Source: Chitinophaga ginsengisoli
Lineage (GTDB): Bacteria; Bacteroidota; Bacteroidia; Chitinophagales; Chitinophagaceae
Length of the DNA stretch: 64,000 nucleotides
Direction: 5' to 3'
NCBI RefSeq assembly: GCF_003014595.1
Contig: NZ_PYGK01000007.1
Coordinates: 248,001 to 312,000, forward strand
Shown here: one piece after another, positions 54,259 to 62,877 of the stretch
Numbering within the stretch: the stretch's first letter is position 1
Layout of the letters: each line of letters opens with the position of its first letter
Program-made: the position numbers and the translations under genes
The notes under the pieces: model-generated
The model's input: only the letters and a program-made list of their open reading frames with translations
What the model was told of the DNA's origin: nothing
The model's database searches: none

Positions 54259-55020
54259 ATGCAAACAGCGGTAATAACAGGCGCATCTTCAGGATTAGGA
54301 AAGACATTTGCAATACGCCTGGCAGAACAGGGGTACAATCTCATTCTGGTGGCAAGGCGTCAGGCTGAACTGGAACAACTGGCAGCACAATTAAAGGGGG
54401 ATGTGAAGATCATCATAGCGGATCTGACTAATACCGCAGATGTAGAGAGGGTAGCGAATGTACTCACTACGGATACTTCTATTTCTATGCTGATCAATAA
54501 CGCAGGTACATCAGTTTTATCCACTTTTACAGAGGGTTCATTGGCAAAACAACTGGAGCAGATCAACCTGAACCTCGTTGCACCCGTACAATTATCCCAT
54601 GCAGTAGCGCAAGGATTCAAACAACGCAACCAGGGGACCATCATTAATATTGGGTCAGCAATAGGTTTTAATTCACTCGCTTTTACGAGTGTATACAGTG
54701 GTACCAAAGCATTTTTAGACAAGTTCTCACAAGGCTTACAGGAGGAATTCAAAGGTACCAACGTAAAGATCATATTGGCAGCACCCGCAGGGGTGGCAAC
54801 GGAGATCTATGAAAAAGCCGGGGTGTCCATATCATCTTTTGATCCGGCGCTGATGATGACGATTGACAATTGTGTAGATGCCATATTGAGTGGGGTTGCT
54901 AAGGGAGAGACAGTGATATTGCCTTCTGTGGAGGATTATCAGTTATTCCAGGATTATGAGCAGGCAAGAATGAAGCTGTTTGGCGCGACGCAGACAGGAA
55001 AGCCGGCTTCGAGATATTAA
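54259..55020 (+). CDS. Short-chain dehydrogenase/reductase (SDR)
   Basis: 253 residues, classical SDR. NAD(P) motif TGASSGLGKTFAIRL, LINNAGTSVL, catalytic Ser in INIGSAIGF and Tyr/Lys in YSGTKAFLDKFS. An Arg in VARRQAEL after strand 2 favours NADP. Divergent from the HxlR gene and likely repressed by it; HxlR-SDR pairs often handle reactive carbonyls or quinones (family inference). Substrate unknown. Confidence 0.92.
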   Translation: MQTAVITGASSGLGKTFAIRLAEQGYNLILVARRQAELEQLAAQLKGDVKIIIADLTNTADVERVANVLTTDTSISMLINNAGTSVLSTFTEGSLAKQLEQINLNLVAPVQLSHAVAQGFKQRNQGTIINIGSAIGFNSLAFTSVYSGTKAFLDKFSQGLQEEFKGTNVKIILAAPAGVATEIYEKAGVSISSFDPALMMTIDNCVDAILSGVAKGETVILPSVEDYQLFQDYEQARMKLFGATQTGKPASRY

Positions 55021-55130
55021 CAGGCTTGCAACATAGGAATAAGTTGCATGCAAAGAATACAGGTATATAACATTGGCAGGTGGAATTGGGATTGGTGGTC
55101 CGGGGTTATCTGATACTGTAGAAGACAGGA

Positions 55131-55155
55131 GGGGCGCCTTGTTCGTAGACGCCCC
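55131..55155 (+). terminator. Hairpin terminator after the SDR gene
   Basis: GGGGCG (55131-55136) pairs with CGCCCC (55150-55155), followed by GCTTGTTTTTATTTT. It lies between the SDR gene and the convergent lipoprotein gene and could end both. Confidence 0.65.
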
Positions 55156-55163
55156 GCTTGTTT

Positions 55164-56273
55164 TTATTTTATTGTAATTGTGACCTGGTTGGAGATTTTT
55201 CGGCTATTATCTACTAAGACGTTGTATGCCGTTACGGTATATGTTCCGGGAGACAGGTTTAGGTTCACACCTAACTGGAAAACAGCATCCCAGTGGCTCC
55301 GTTTCCAACTGGTGCCTGTGCCGCCACATTCGTTTGAATTGTTGTCGAGGTCTATATCATAGGAGCCTACGATCACACCTGCTGCAGTGCTGATACTCAA
55401 GTGGGTGGTTACTACTTTGACAGAAACACCATAAATATAGTCGGCGTAGGTATTGCTGTGAGCAACACCGAAACGGCCATCGGCAATGATGAAACCACAG
55501 CCTCCGGTAGTATTTGGATAATAATGGAGGCTGTCAATGTGGACGTCGGTATTGACTACATTGTAGGTCATTATATCGTTTCTGGCAGGATCGGCGTCAT
55601 CGTATTCGACATACTGATTGTTCAATTTCAGATAGAATTGCTGCTGGTATTCAAACGGATTATGTGATAATACATTTGGGATCTGAAAGGTGAGCAAACT
55701 ATCGCTAATGATCTTGATCGTTACATCGACTTTCTTAGAGGTATCGGAGGATGCTACCAGCTGGCCGGCAATGTTTTCTTTTGAAAATCCTGTTCCAAAG
55801 ACCTTATGCGTGGCACCTTCTAGTGAGTAAACAAAATTGTGGTCTGTCAGAGAAATAGAATCTTCTGCGGTTAGCGGGGCTTCTTTAAATGTGAGGTATG
55901 ATGTAGTAACTGTTTTTTCGTCGAGCGTTATGGAAGAAGCCCCGTGGGTGGCAGTTAGCTTTATGCTATAGGTAGTGCCTTTTACAATACCATCCGAGAG
56001 CGTGATCTTCCCATAAGTGATGGGGACATTTTTAGGCGCCTGCCATGCGGTGCCTGTGGTTTTGTTATATGTCAGGGATAATGTATACCCCTCGGTAATG
56101 CTGATAATGCCATCGGCGCTGAAGAGTTGCAGGCTTATTTTAGATGCGGAGGCGGTGTCTACACGGATCTTGATATCGTCTTCGAAAGGCCTCTCTGTTG
56201 TTGTTGTTGTCGTTTCGTCTTTTTTACAGGCAAAGAAAAAGAGGATTGCTACCAGAAATAATAATTGTCTCAT
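55164..56273 (-). CDS. Hypothetical lipoprotein with Ig/IPT-like domains
   Basis: About 369 residues from ATG 56273 (MRQLLFLVAILFFFACKKDE, a lipoprotein signal with Cys16); the frame is open 99 bp further upstream. A Thr-rich linker (ETTTTTTERP) leads to beta-rich segments reminiscent of fibronectin/IPT repeats (SISITEGYTLSLTYN-like strands, FVYSLEGATHKVFGTGFSKENIAGQ, VTIKIISDSLLTFQIPNVL). The end, SPGTYTVTAYNVLVDNSRKIS, is also Ig-like. Probably an outer-membrane lipoprotein; no enzyme domain and no SusC/D partner nearby. Confidence 0.75.
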   Translation of the reverse strand: MRQLLFLVAILFFFACKKDETTTTTTERPFEDDIKIRVDTASASKISLQLFSADGIISITEGYTLSLTYNKTTGTAWQAPKNVPITYGKITLSDGIVKGTTYSIKLTATHGASSITLDEKTVTTSYLTFKEAPLTAEDSISLTDHNFVYSLEGATHKVFGTGFSKENIAGQLVASSDTSKKVDVTIKIISDSLLTFQIPNVLSHNPFEYQQQFYLKLNNQYVEYDDADPARNDIMTYNVVNTDVHIDSLHYYPNTTGGCGFIIADGRFGVAHSNTYADYIYGVSVKVVTTHLSISTAAGVIVGSYDIDLDNNSNECGGTGTSWKRSHWDAVFQLGVNLNLSPGTYTVTAYNVLVDNSRKISNQVTITIK

Positions 56274-56473
56274 TGGGTTAGGGATTTTGAGGGTGCAAAT
56301 GTATGGAAAATATTTAATATATTGACAGGTATGCCAATTGTATATAGTCGAATCCAGAAAGGGCAATCGCACAGCATGGCTAATAGCACGCTGGGAGAAA
56401 AAAACGGGCTATAAAGTGGTTTTAACACTCATGCCACAACACGCATCATAGCAGCGTCGGGCCGCTTTTATCG

Positions 56474-57460
56474 TCATTTCGCATTGCTGCGAGTACCTGT
56501 AACGTTAAAACATTGAACATATTTTTTGGGTTTCTTACCGATGTGCTTTTCAAATACTTTCGTAAAGTGCCCCAGGTTCTCGAATCCCATTTGATAGCCT
56601 GCTTCCGATACCGTTAGCTTTTCCTCACGCAAAAGTCGTGCAGCCTCTTTCATGCGTAAGTGTTGATAGTAGTCGTAGATCCCCATGCCAAATACCTGCT
56701 TAAAAAGGCGGCGGAGTTTTAGCTCGTTCATGCCCGCAATTAGTTTTAATTCCGCTATGGTGCTGGGCTGGCTCAATGATGAAATGATTTTGTCCCGTAC
56801 CAGGTAAACAGCTTCAATTTCCTTCTTGTTCAATTTCTGACCCACAGCATTTTGGCGATTTCGCAAACTCTTGAAAAGATGGTAAAGCAGTTCCATTGCC
56901 TTGATTTTGTAGTAAAAACTACTCATCGTGCCTGGCTCTTCCTTTTTGACGATGTCGTTTACGGTGCGTAAAATATCATCGGTCATCAGTTCCTCTATCC
57001 AAAAATTATTAGCACTATCAAAAAGGAACAGAAAGTGTTCAGACTCTTCCTTCAAAAAGTTTTTCAAATACTCAGCACTGATGCTGATGGAAACATGTGT
57101 TACCCGGGTGTTTTTCTTAAAATGCATCTTTTGGCTGATAGCATAAGGAAAAATACGCACATAAGGCGGTTCAGTAGTGGCGTTCGTTTTACGCACGTCC
57201 GTTTCATCGTCCGCGTTATCCTCAAAGATGTTGTGAAATACAAAACCGATACCATCGGTTATATGCGACTTCCCGGTTACGCGGGTGAAGTCACTTGTGG
57301 TGAAAAATGACCCAAAGTGCATGGCCATGTCGGGTAAGAATGTAAATCCTTTAAAGAAGTTGACCTGAAAATGTTCCAGCTCCCTTTCTAAAACTAAACC
57401 GAGCTTGTTGGTGAATTGAAAAATTCTGCTGTCAATATATTTATTGCCTTGTTCGTTCAT
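56474..57460 (-). CDS. AraC family transcriptional regulator
   Basis: About 328 residues from ATG 57460 (MNEQGNKYIDSRIFQFTNKL). The long N-terminal domain has no recognised fold; the C-terminal AraC domain is clear (AELKLIAGMNELKLRRLFKQVFGMG, EEKLTVSEAGYQMGFENLGHFTKVFEKHIGKKPKKY). It is a clear paralogue of the regulator at 62878, and like it is divergent from a FAD monooxygenase gene, which it probably regulates. Confidence 0.9.
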   Translation of the reverse strand: MNEQGNKYIDSRIFQFTNKLGLVLERELEHFQVNFFKGFTFLPDMAMHFGSFFTTSDFTRVTGKSHITDGIGFVFHNIFEDNADDETDVRKTNATTEPPYVRIFPYAISQKMHFKKNTRVTHVSISISAEYLKNFLKEESEHFLFLFDSANNFWIEELMTDDILRTVNDIVKKEEPGTMSSFYYKIKAMELLYHLFKSLRNRQNAVGQKLNKKEIEAVYLVRDKIISSLSQPSTIAELKLIAGMNELKLRRLFKQVFGMGIYDYYQHLRMKEAARLLREEKLTVSEAGYQMGFENLGHFTKVFEKHIGKKPKKYVQCFNVTGTRSNAK

Positions 57461-57513
57461 TTTTTCGACCAAAAATAGTAGTTAATCGAATATTTTACTT
57501 GTAAAGCTACAAT

Positions 57514-57521
57514 TAGTTTTG
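57514..57521 (+). promoter_or_regulatory. -7 promoter element of the FAD monooxygenase gene
   Basis: TAGTTTTG fits TAnnTTTG and lies 42 bp before ATG 57563, in the gap shared with the divergent AraC gene. Confidence 0.45.
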
Positions 57522-57562
57522 CGGTATAAACAATGCATACAATAAAATAAAAATTCAAAGAG

Positions 57563-58672
57563 ATGGAAAAACAAGTGCTGATATCCGGAGCCAGCTTTGC
57601 AGGATTAACCTTGGCATACTGGCTGAATAAATTTGGTTACCGGGTGACAGTAGTGGAACTTGGTAAGGATCTGAGAACAAGCGGCTCACCTATTGATGTG
57701 CGTGGGGAAGCATTGGATATTGCCCGGGAAATGGGCATACTTGATCAGATCAAAGCCAGTGAATTTGTTCATACCGATGAGATTGTGGGGGCGGAGGATC
57801 AAACGCTGGCTACATTTGCAATAAATACTTTGCCGGAATATCTGGGTGATATTGAAATTCACCGTGGAGATCTGATAAAAATCATCTATGAGGCTATACC
57901 CAAAGATGAGGTTGAAATTGTCTTTGATAATAGTATATCCACATTGGTCGAGCATGAAGATCATGTGGAAGTCTGCTTCGAAAAAGGCGAACGCAAAACG
58001 TATGATTTGGTGTTCGGAGCGGACGGCACCCATTCTATTGTTAGAAAACTTACTTTCGGACCTGAGGAAGCGTTTAAGAAGTTTTTGGGTGTTTACTTCG
58101 CATTTGCCGGCACAGATCAAATACAAACAGGCAGACCAAAATCTACAGGTATAGTGTATCGCGAGCTGGGCAAACAGGCGGTGATTTATCAGTTCCTGAA
58201 TGGAGTGAACACCATCCTTGTTTTCCGGGCGCCTAAACTGGATTGGAATTACCGGGATCGCGAACAACCGAAGCAGATTCTAAGACAATATTTTGGCGGT
58301 AATACCAATTGGAAAATCCCTGAGATACTGGATTCGATGCTTGGCGCCGATGATCTTTATTTCGATGAAGCATGCCAGATCCAGATGCCGGTTTGGACAA
58401 AAGGCCGTGTAGGCCTGATAGGTGACGCCGCCTACGCACCGAGCTTTTTCACAGGTATGGGTACCAGCCTGGCTATGCAGGGAGCAACCTTGCTCGCTAA
58501 GGAACTGCACGCCAATGAGGATCATCAAACCGCTTTTGCAAGATATAACGAACTATTTAAACCTTTTGTTGAGCGCATTCAGGCACGCGTTACTTATAGT
58601 TTAAAAGTTCAATTGCCGGAAACGGAAGAAGAACTACAAGCATCTTTGAAGGCCTGGAGCGATAGCCAGTAA
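57563..58672 (+). CDS. FAD-dependent monooxygenase (PHBH/TetX-like)
   Basis: 369 residues. Dinucleotide-binding motif LISGASFAGLTLAYWLN, DG-type motif LVFGADGTHSIVRKL and FAD-ribityl motif GRVGLIGDAAYAPSFFTGMG define the aromatic-hydroxylase group that contains TetX and PHBH. Uses NAD(P)H and O2 to hydroxylate an aromatic or polyketide-like substrate, not identifiable here. Divergent from an AraC regulator. Resistance activity should not be assumed. Confidence 0.9.
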   Translation: MEKQVLISGASFAGLTLAYWLNKFGYRVTVVELGKDLRTSGSPIDVRGEALDIAREMGILDQIKASEFVHTDEIVGAEDQTLATFAINTLPEYLGDIEIHRGDLIKIIYEAIPKDEVEIVFDNSISTLVEHEDHVEVCFEKGERKTYDLVFGADGTHSIVRKLTFGPEEAFKKFLGVYFAFAGTDQIQTGRPKSTGIVYRELGKQAVIYQFLNGVNTILVFRAPKLDWNYRDREQPKQILRQYFGGNTNWKIPEILDSMLGADDLYFDEACQIQMPVWTKGRVGLIGDAAYAPSFFTGMGTSLAMQGATLLAKELHANEDHQTAFARYNELFKPFVERIQARVTYSLKVQLPETEEELQASLKAWSDSQ

Positions 58673-58702
58673 TCCTCATAGAAGGGGTTTTGTTAAAATT
58701 GC

Positions 58703-58710
58703 TAACTTTA
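58703..58710 (+). promoter_or_regulatory. -7 element just upstream of a Crp/Fnr gene
   Basis: TAACTTTA (TAnnTTTA) ends 4 bp before ATG 58715. Transcription from it would begin at or next to the start codon, giving a leaderless mRNA. Confidence 0.45.
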
Positions 58711-58714
58711 CAAT

Positions 58715-59299
58715 ATGAGTGAATTTAGCGCTATTATACAAAATGTATCTCGATTCATCACCTTGACAAAAGAGGAAGAGCAGCTTTTTACCTCTTTGTT
58801 ACGTACCCATAAAGTCAGAAAAAAACAGTTTGTTGTTCAACCTGAATACGTTTGCCAGTACAGAACCTATATCAGTACAGGTGCATTGCGTAGTTATTTT
58901 GTTGGTAATGATGGACAGGAATATACGATTGCACTGGCTATAGACGATTGGTGGATTTCAGATTTTACCAGTTATATTAACCAGGAACCCGCTACGCTTT
59001 TCGTAGAAGCGGTGGAACATTCAACGCTTATACAGATCAGTTACCAGAACGAGCAAACGCTTTATGAGCAGGTGCCCAAATTTGAACGGTTCTTCCGCAT
59101 ACATTCACAACGAGGTGCTGCCGCTATCCAAAAAAGGATGCTATGGAGTATCAGCAAGACGGCTGAAGAACGGTATGAAGAATTGCAGAAGAAATACCCG
59201 CAGTTTCTACAGCGTTTCCCTCAGTATGTGATCGCCTCTTACCTGGGAATGACAACCCAGTTCCTCTCACGGATAAGAAACCGGAAAATAGGGGAATAG
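58715..59299 (+). CDS. Crp/Fnr family transcriptional regulator
   Basis: 194 residues. Cyclic-nucleotide-binding-like beta barrel (FVVQPEYVCQYRTYISTGALRSYF is the core, with ISDFTSYINQEPA), connecting helix, and a short HTH (YVIASYLGMTTQFLSRIRNRK). No Fe-S cysteine set, so not an oxygen-sensing Fnr. A common Bacteroidota regulator type, often next to the redox genes it controls. Confidence 0.9.
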   Translation: MSEFSAIIQNVSRFITLTKEEEQLFTSLLRTHKVRKKQFVVQPEYVCQYRTYISTGALRSYFVGNDGQEYTIALAIDDWWISDFTSYINQEPATLFVEAVEHSTLIQISYQNEQTLYEQVPKFERFFRIHSQRGAAAIQKRMLWSISKTAEERYEELQKKYPQFLQRFPQYVIASYLGMTTQFLSRIRNRKIGE

Positions 59300-59334
59300 G
59301 TTTTTCATTGCCTTTTCGCGTATTGACAATAAAG

Positions 59335-59354
59335 CCCGGAGAGATCCGGGTTTT
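59335..59354 (+). terminator. Rho-independent terminator after the Crp/Fnr gene
   Basis: CCCGGA (59335-59340), GAGA loop, TCCGGG (59345-59350), then TTTT. Lies 36 bp after the stop codon. Confidence 0.75.
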
Positions 59355-59476
59355 GTATTTACAGCCCCCTGCAAACAAGTTAAACTAGTTTACCCTTATT
59401 TCTTCCGATAGTTGATTTTTAATGGCGCCCGTTTAGAAGAGCTTTGTGTTATCGACTAATCAAAAAGAAAATTAGA

Positions 59477-60211
59477 ATGAAAAAGTTAGAAAACAAGGTA
59501 GCAGTGATAACGGGAGCTACCAGCGGATTGGCGCTTGCAACAGCGCAACTGTTTGTTGCTGAAGGCGCATATGTTTTTATTACAGGCCGGAGGAAAAAAG
59601 AACTCGACGAAGCGGTTAAAACAATCGGACACAATGTTACCGGTGTTCAGGCGGATTCCGGAAAACTGGAAGACCTCGACAGGCTGATGGATACGGTAGG
59701 CAAAGAGAAAGGAAGGATCGATGTGTTGTATGTTAGCGCGGGGATAGGTGATTTTGGTGTTCCTATTGGTACCGTTACAGAAGAAGTATATCAGAAAACT
59801 TTCGACGTAAACGTTAAAGGAACCATATTCACCGTTCAAAAAGCGCTTCCCTTGCTTAGAGATGGTGGTTCGATCATTATGACTGGTTCGATAGCGGGCG
59901 TGAAAGGCTTTGCGGGAATGGGCGTTTACAGTGCCAGTAAGGCTGCCATCCGATCACTGGCAAGAACATGGACTGTAGACCTGCAAGCTCGTAAGATCAG
60001 GGTAAACGTCGTCGCACCCGGACACACAGACACCAATGTATTTGCCGGTTTTCCCCAGGAAGTATTGGACGGACTTGCGAAATCAGTGCCACTGGCAAGA
60101 ATGGGTAAGCCCGAAGAAATTGCCAAAGCAGCCTTGTTCCTGGCGTCAGATGATTCCAGCTATATCACAGGTACAGAGGTGGTTGTTGACGGCGGTGCAG
60201 CACAGATATAA
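59477..60211 (+). CDS. Short-chain dehydrogenase/reductase (SDR)
   Basis: About 244 residues from ATG 59477 (MKKLENKVAVITGATSG); an upstream in-frame start exists but is unlikely. The glycine motif reads TGATSGLALATAQ, in which the last glycine of the usual TGxxxGxG is replaced by Ala, so cofactor binding may be altered. Arg-Arg in FITGRRKKEL favours NADP. Catalytic Ser in IIMTGSIAG and Tyr/Lys in YSASKAAIRS; C-terminal YITGTEVVVDGGAAQ. First of two adjacent, similar SDR genes. Confidence 0.9.
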   Translation: MKKLENKVAVITGATSGLALATAQLFVAEGAYVFITGRRKKELDEAVKTIGHNVTGVQADSGKLEDLDRLMDTVGKEKGRIDVLYVSAGIGDFGVPIGTVTEEVYQKTFDVNVKGTIFTVQKALPLLRDGGSIIMTGSIAGVKGFAGMGVYSASKAAIRSLARTWTVDLQARKIRVNVVAPGHTDTNVFAGFPQEVLDGLAKSVPLARMGKPEEIAKAALFLASDDSSYITGTEVVVDGGAAQI

Positions 60212-60267
60212 CATGCACCACGGAACAGTTCATCGTATTTCTATTGACAAATTATTCAAACAAGACA

Positions 60268-61017
60268 ATGAAGAAACTAGCAAATAAAGTTGCCGTTATA
60301 ACTGGCGGTAGCAGCGGTATCGGTTTGGCCACAGCCAAAAAATTCGTAGACGAGGGCGCTTATGTATTTATCACAGGCCGGCGTCTGGCGGAACTGGAGA
60401 AGGCGGCGAAAGAGATTGGTAGCAATGTAACAACAGTACAAGGCGACATCGCCAACCTGGATGACCTTGACCATCTGTATTCTGTGATAAAAAAGGAAAA
60501 AGGGCGTCTTGATATCGTGGTCGCCAATGCTGCATTTGTTGAAGCAGTTCCTACCGCAGCAGTAACACCAGCGCACTTTGACAAGACATTTGACACGAAC
60601 GCAAAAGGGTCTTTTTTCACAGTACAAAAGGCGCTCCCTATTCTTGTGGACGGGGGGGCTATTGTTGTGGTTTCGTCAGGGGCGCATCAAAAAGGTATCG
60701 CCATTTATCCGACTTACTCCGCCACCAAAGCGGCTGAAAGATCCTATGTGAGAACATGGGCGGTAGACCTTATGCCACGCAAAATTCGGGTCAACACAGT
60801 GAGCCCCGGGCCTATCGAGACACCTATTATTGACCTGCAGTTCGGGACAAAGGAAAATTCCGACGCCATGAGAAAGACGTTTTCCGAGATGACGCCAATG
60901 GGCAGGATGGGGGAGGCAGAAGAAGTAGCGAATGCAATCTTGTTCCTGGCCTCTTCAGACAGCAGTTTTACCACAGGAGCCGATATTCCTGTTGATGGCG
61001 GAATAACTCAGTTGTAA
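60268..61017 (+). CDS. Short-chain dehydrogenase/reductase (SDR)
   Basis: About 249 residues from ATG 60268 (MKKLANKVAVITGGSSGIGL). Complete TGxxxGIG motif, TGRRLAEL (NADP-type), Ser in VVVSSGAHQ, Tyr/Lys in YSATKAAERS and FTTGADIPVDGGITQL. Strong similarity to the SDR at 59477, including the N-terminus and FFTVQKALPIL, indicates tandem duplication. Separated from it by 56 bp. Substrate unknown. Confidence 0.92.
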   Translation: MKKLANKVAVITGGSSGIGLATAKKFVDEGAYVFITGRRLAELEKAAKEIGSNVTTVQGDIANLDDLDHLYSVIKKEKGRLDIVVANAAFVEAVPTAAVTPAHFDKTFDTNAKGSFFTVQKALPILVDGGAIVVVSSGAHQKGIAIYPTYSATKAAERSYVRTWAVDLMPRKIRVNTVSPGPIETPIIDLQFGTKENSDAMRKTFSEMTPMGRMGEAEEVANAILFLASSDSSFTTGADIPVDGGITQL

Positions 61018-61113
61018 TTTCTGTTTTTACCGGATTAAGTGTTGTTGAGAAGCTTTGATTGTCTCCGGTATTTGGTATGGTGCCTGGTAGTGATATCGGC
61101 ACCATATTTTTTT

Positions 61114-61121
61114 TATCTTTG
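61114..61121 (+). promoter_or_regulatory. -7 element just upstream of a second Crp/Fnr gene
   Basis: TATCTTTG fits TAnnTTTG and ends 4 bp before ATG 61126, the same arrangement as at 58703. A leaderless transcript is implied. Confidence 0.5.
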
Positions 61122-61125
61122 TAGT

Positions 61126-61701
61126 ATGCATGACCAACTTGTTCGTCTTATTACACAAAACATAGCGCTTTCCGATGTAGAAAAGGGTTTGTGTGTGCAA
61201 TACTTCGAACCAGTATTGTACCCTAAAAATCGTGTTATCGAGGAAGAAGGAAAGATTCCTTGTTATCTGTATTTTGTAGTTTCGGGTTTCGTACGTTTAT
61301 TCCATTACAACGACAAAGGTGAAGAGGTGACAACACACATCAATTGTCCCCCCGGCTTCATTACTTCCTACTCCAATTTTGCGGGTCAAAGCAAGTCGGA
61401 TGAGAATCTGGAATGTATAACGGCGTGCGAATTATTAAGAATTACAAAACCTGACCTCGATTTGTTGATCAGTCAAAGCCCGGCTTTTAAAGACTTCAGT
61501 TTGTTGGTGTTTCAACAATCATTATCCTACAATGAAAGGCGTTCCAAAGAGCTGGCTACGCTTAGTGCTGAACAACGCTACCTGAAATTGATGAATGAAC
61601 ATCCCGAAGTTCTTCAGCATGTTCCAATGCAATACATTGCTTCTTTTCTTGGCATGAACCCTAAAAGTTTGAGTCGTATCCGCAAACAGATCATTAAGTA
61701 A
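61126..61701 (+). CDS. Crp/Fnr family transcriptional regulator
   Basis: About 191 residues from ATG 61126 (MHDQLVRLITQNIALSD). The open frame starts at 61039, but the extra residues read as hydrophobic noise and contain the promoter box. cNMP-binding barrel (YLYFVVSGFVRLFHYNDKGEE, CPPGFITSYSNFAGQSKSDE) and HTH (MQYIASFLGMNPKSLSRIRKQ). A paralogue of the regulator at 58715, again next to SDR genes. Confidence 0.9.
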   Translation: MHDQLVRLITQNIALSDVEKGLCVQYFEPVLYPKNRVIEEEGKIPCYLYFVVSGFVRLFHYNDKGEEVTTHINCPPGFITSYSNFAGQSKSDENLECITACELLRITKPDLDLLISQSPAFKDFSLLVFQQSLSYNERRSKELATLSAEQRYLKLMNEHPEVLQHVPMQYIASFLGMNPKSLSRIRKQIIK

Positions 61702-61765
61702 CATTTGTGAAGTGGTTTTGAATGCGCAAGGTTGACCTTTGCCTTGTCATTTAAAATTATTGGAT

Positions 61766-62785
61766 ATGGAACAAAAAAAATTAGCACTGGTATCCGGCGC
61801 CAACGGACATTTAGGAAATAATTTAGTCAGACTACTACTGAAAAAAGGTATCCCTGTACGGGCTTCCGTACGTAACATTAAAAACAAAACGCCTTTCAAT
61901 GGCTTGGACTGCGAGGTTGTGCAGGCTGACATTACAGACAAGGCCTCTTTTGTAAGATCCCTGCAAGGTGTGAATACATTTTATGCTGTAGGAGCTTCTT
62001 TCAAATTATGGGCGAAGGATCCCAAAAAAGAAATCTATGATGTGAACATGGAGGGAACGCGAAATACGATAGAAGCTGCTGCGGAAGCAGGTGTAAAGAG
62101 AATAGTCTATGTCAGCTCCATTGCAGCGTTAGATTATACTACGCTGCCCACAAAAGAGAGTAATGGCTACAATCCTGACCGTAGGGATATGTATTACAAT
62201 TCCAAAAATGATGGTGAGAAACTGGCTTTCACAATGGCCAAAAAATTGGGAATAGAATTGGTGTCCGTTATGCCGGGAGCCATGATTGGAAGTGAAGCAT
62301 TTCTTCCCCTCAATGTCTCTTATGGTGTATTGAAACTGATTTTGAATAAACAAATTCCGATGGATACCAAAATCACGTTGAACTGGATTGATGTAAAGGA
62401 TGTGGCTGAAGGCTGCTACCTGGCGGCAACAAGGGGGCGTTCGGGAGAACGCTACATTCTTGCCAACGAAAAATGTATGACCATCACAGATACCACCAGA
62501 CTGGCTCAAAAACTCTATCCCGAACTGAAACTCAAAGTACCCGGTTCGGTACCTAAATTTATGTTGTATGCAATTGCCGGATTGATGGAATTTTCTGCAA
62601 AACTAAGAGGGAAAGCGCCGGTCCTCACCATGAAAGATATTGCCATGTTTTCCGGACTACAACAGGACTTTGATATTTCCAAGTCAAGACATGAGTTAGG
62701 TTTTAACCCCAAAAATACCGAGCAGGCTTTAACAGAAGCATTGGCCTACCTTATGGGTAAAAGCTCCGATTTGATGCGACTGTAG
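61766..62785 (+). CDS. Extended SDR, NAD-dependent epimerase/dehydratase (dihydroflavonol-reductase-like)
   Basis: About 339 residues from ATG 61766 (MEQKKLALVSGANGHLGNNL). Extended-SDR glycine motif SGANGHLGNNLVRLL, DITDKASF, catalytic Ser in IVYVSSIAALDY and Tyr/Lys in MYYNSKNDGEKLA, followed by the variable substrate domain (LKVPGSVPKFMLYAI). Resembles the cinnamoyl-CoA/dihydroflavonol reductase branch. Substrate unknown; 64 bp after the Crp/Fnr gene. Confidence 0.9.
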   Translation: MEQKKLALVSGANGHLGNNLVRLLLKKGIPVRASVRNIKNKTPFNGLDCEVVQADITDKASFVRSLQGVNTFYAVGASFKLWAKDPKKEIYDVNMEGTRNTIEAAAEAGVKRIVYVSSIAALDYTTLPTKESNGYNPDRRDMYYNSKNDGEKLAFTMAKKLGIELVSVMPGAMIGSEAFLPLNVSYGVLKLILNKQIPMDTKITLNWIDVKDVAEGCYLAATRGRSGERYILANEKCMTITDTTRLAQKLYPELKLKVPGSVPKFMLYAIAGLMEFSAKLRGKAPVLTMKDIAMFSGLQQDFDISKSRHELGFNPKNTEQALTEALAYLMGKSSDLMRL

Positions 62786-62841
62786 GATGAATTTGACATA
62801 CTTTTGAAATCTGTTTCTTTAATCCCCTGTCATCTTGTGAT

Positions 62842-62875
62842 ATGCCCCCAAAAAGTTAGACACTTTTGGGGGCAT
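62842..62875. terminator. Bidirectional hairpin terminator
   Basis: ATGCCCCCAAAAAGT (62842-62856) pairs with ACTTTTGGGGGCAT (62862-62875) with one bulged A, followed by TTTTTA. It sits between the convergent epimerase and AraC genes and touches the AraC stop. Confidence 0.8.
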
Positions 62876-62877
62876 TT

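Noticed and set aside
57563..58672. Tetracycline-inactivating TetX enzyme
   Set aside because: The fold matches, but no residue pattern seen separates TetX from other aromatic hydroxylases, so only the family was called.
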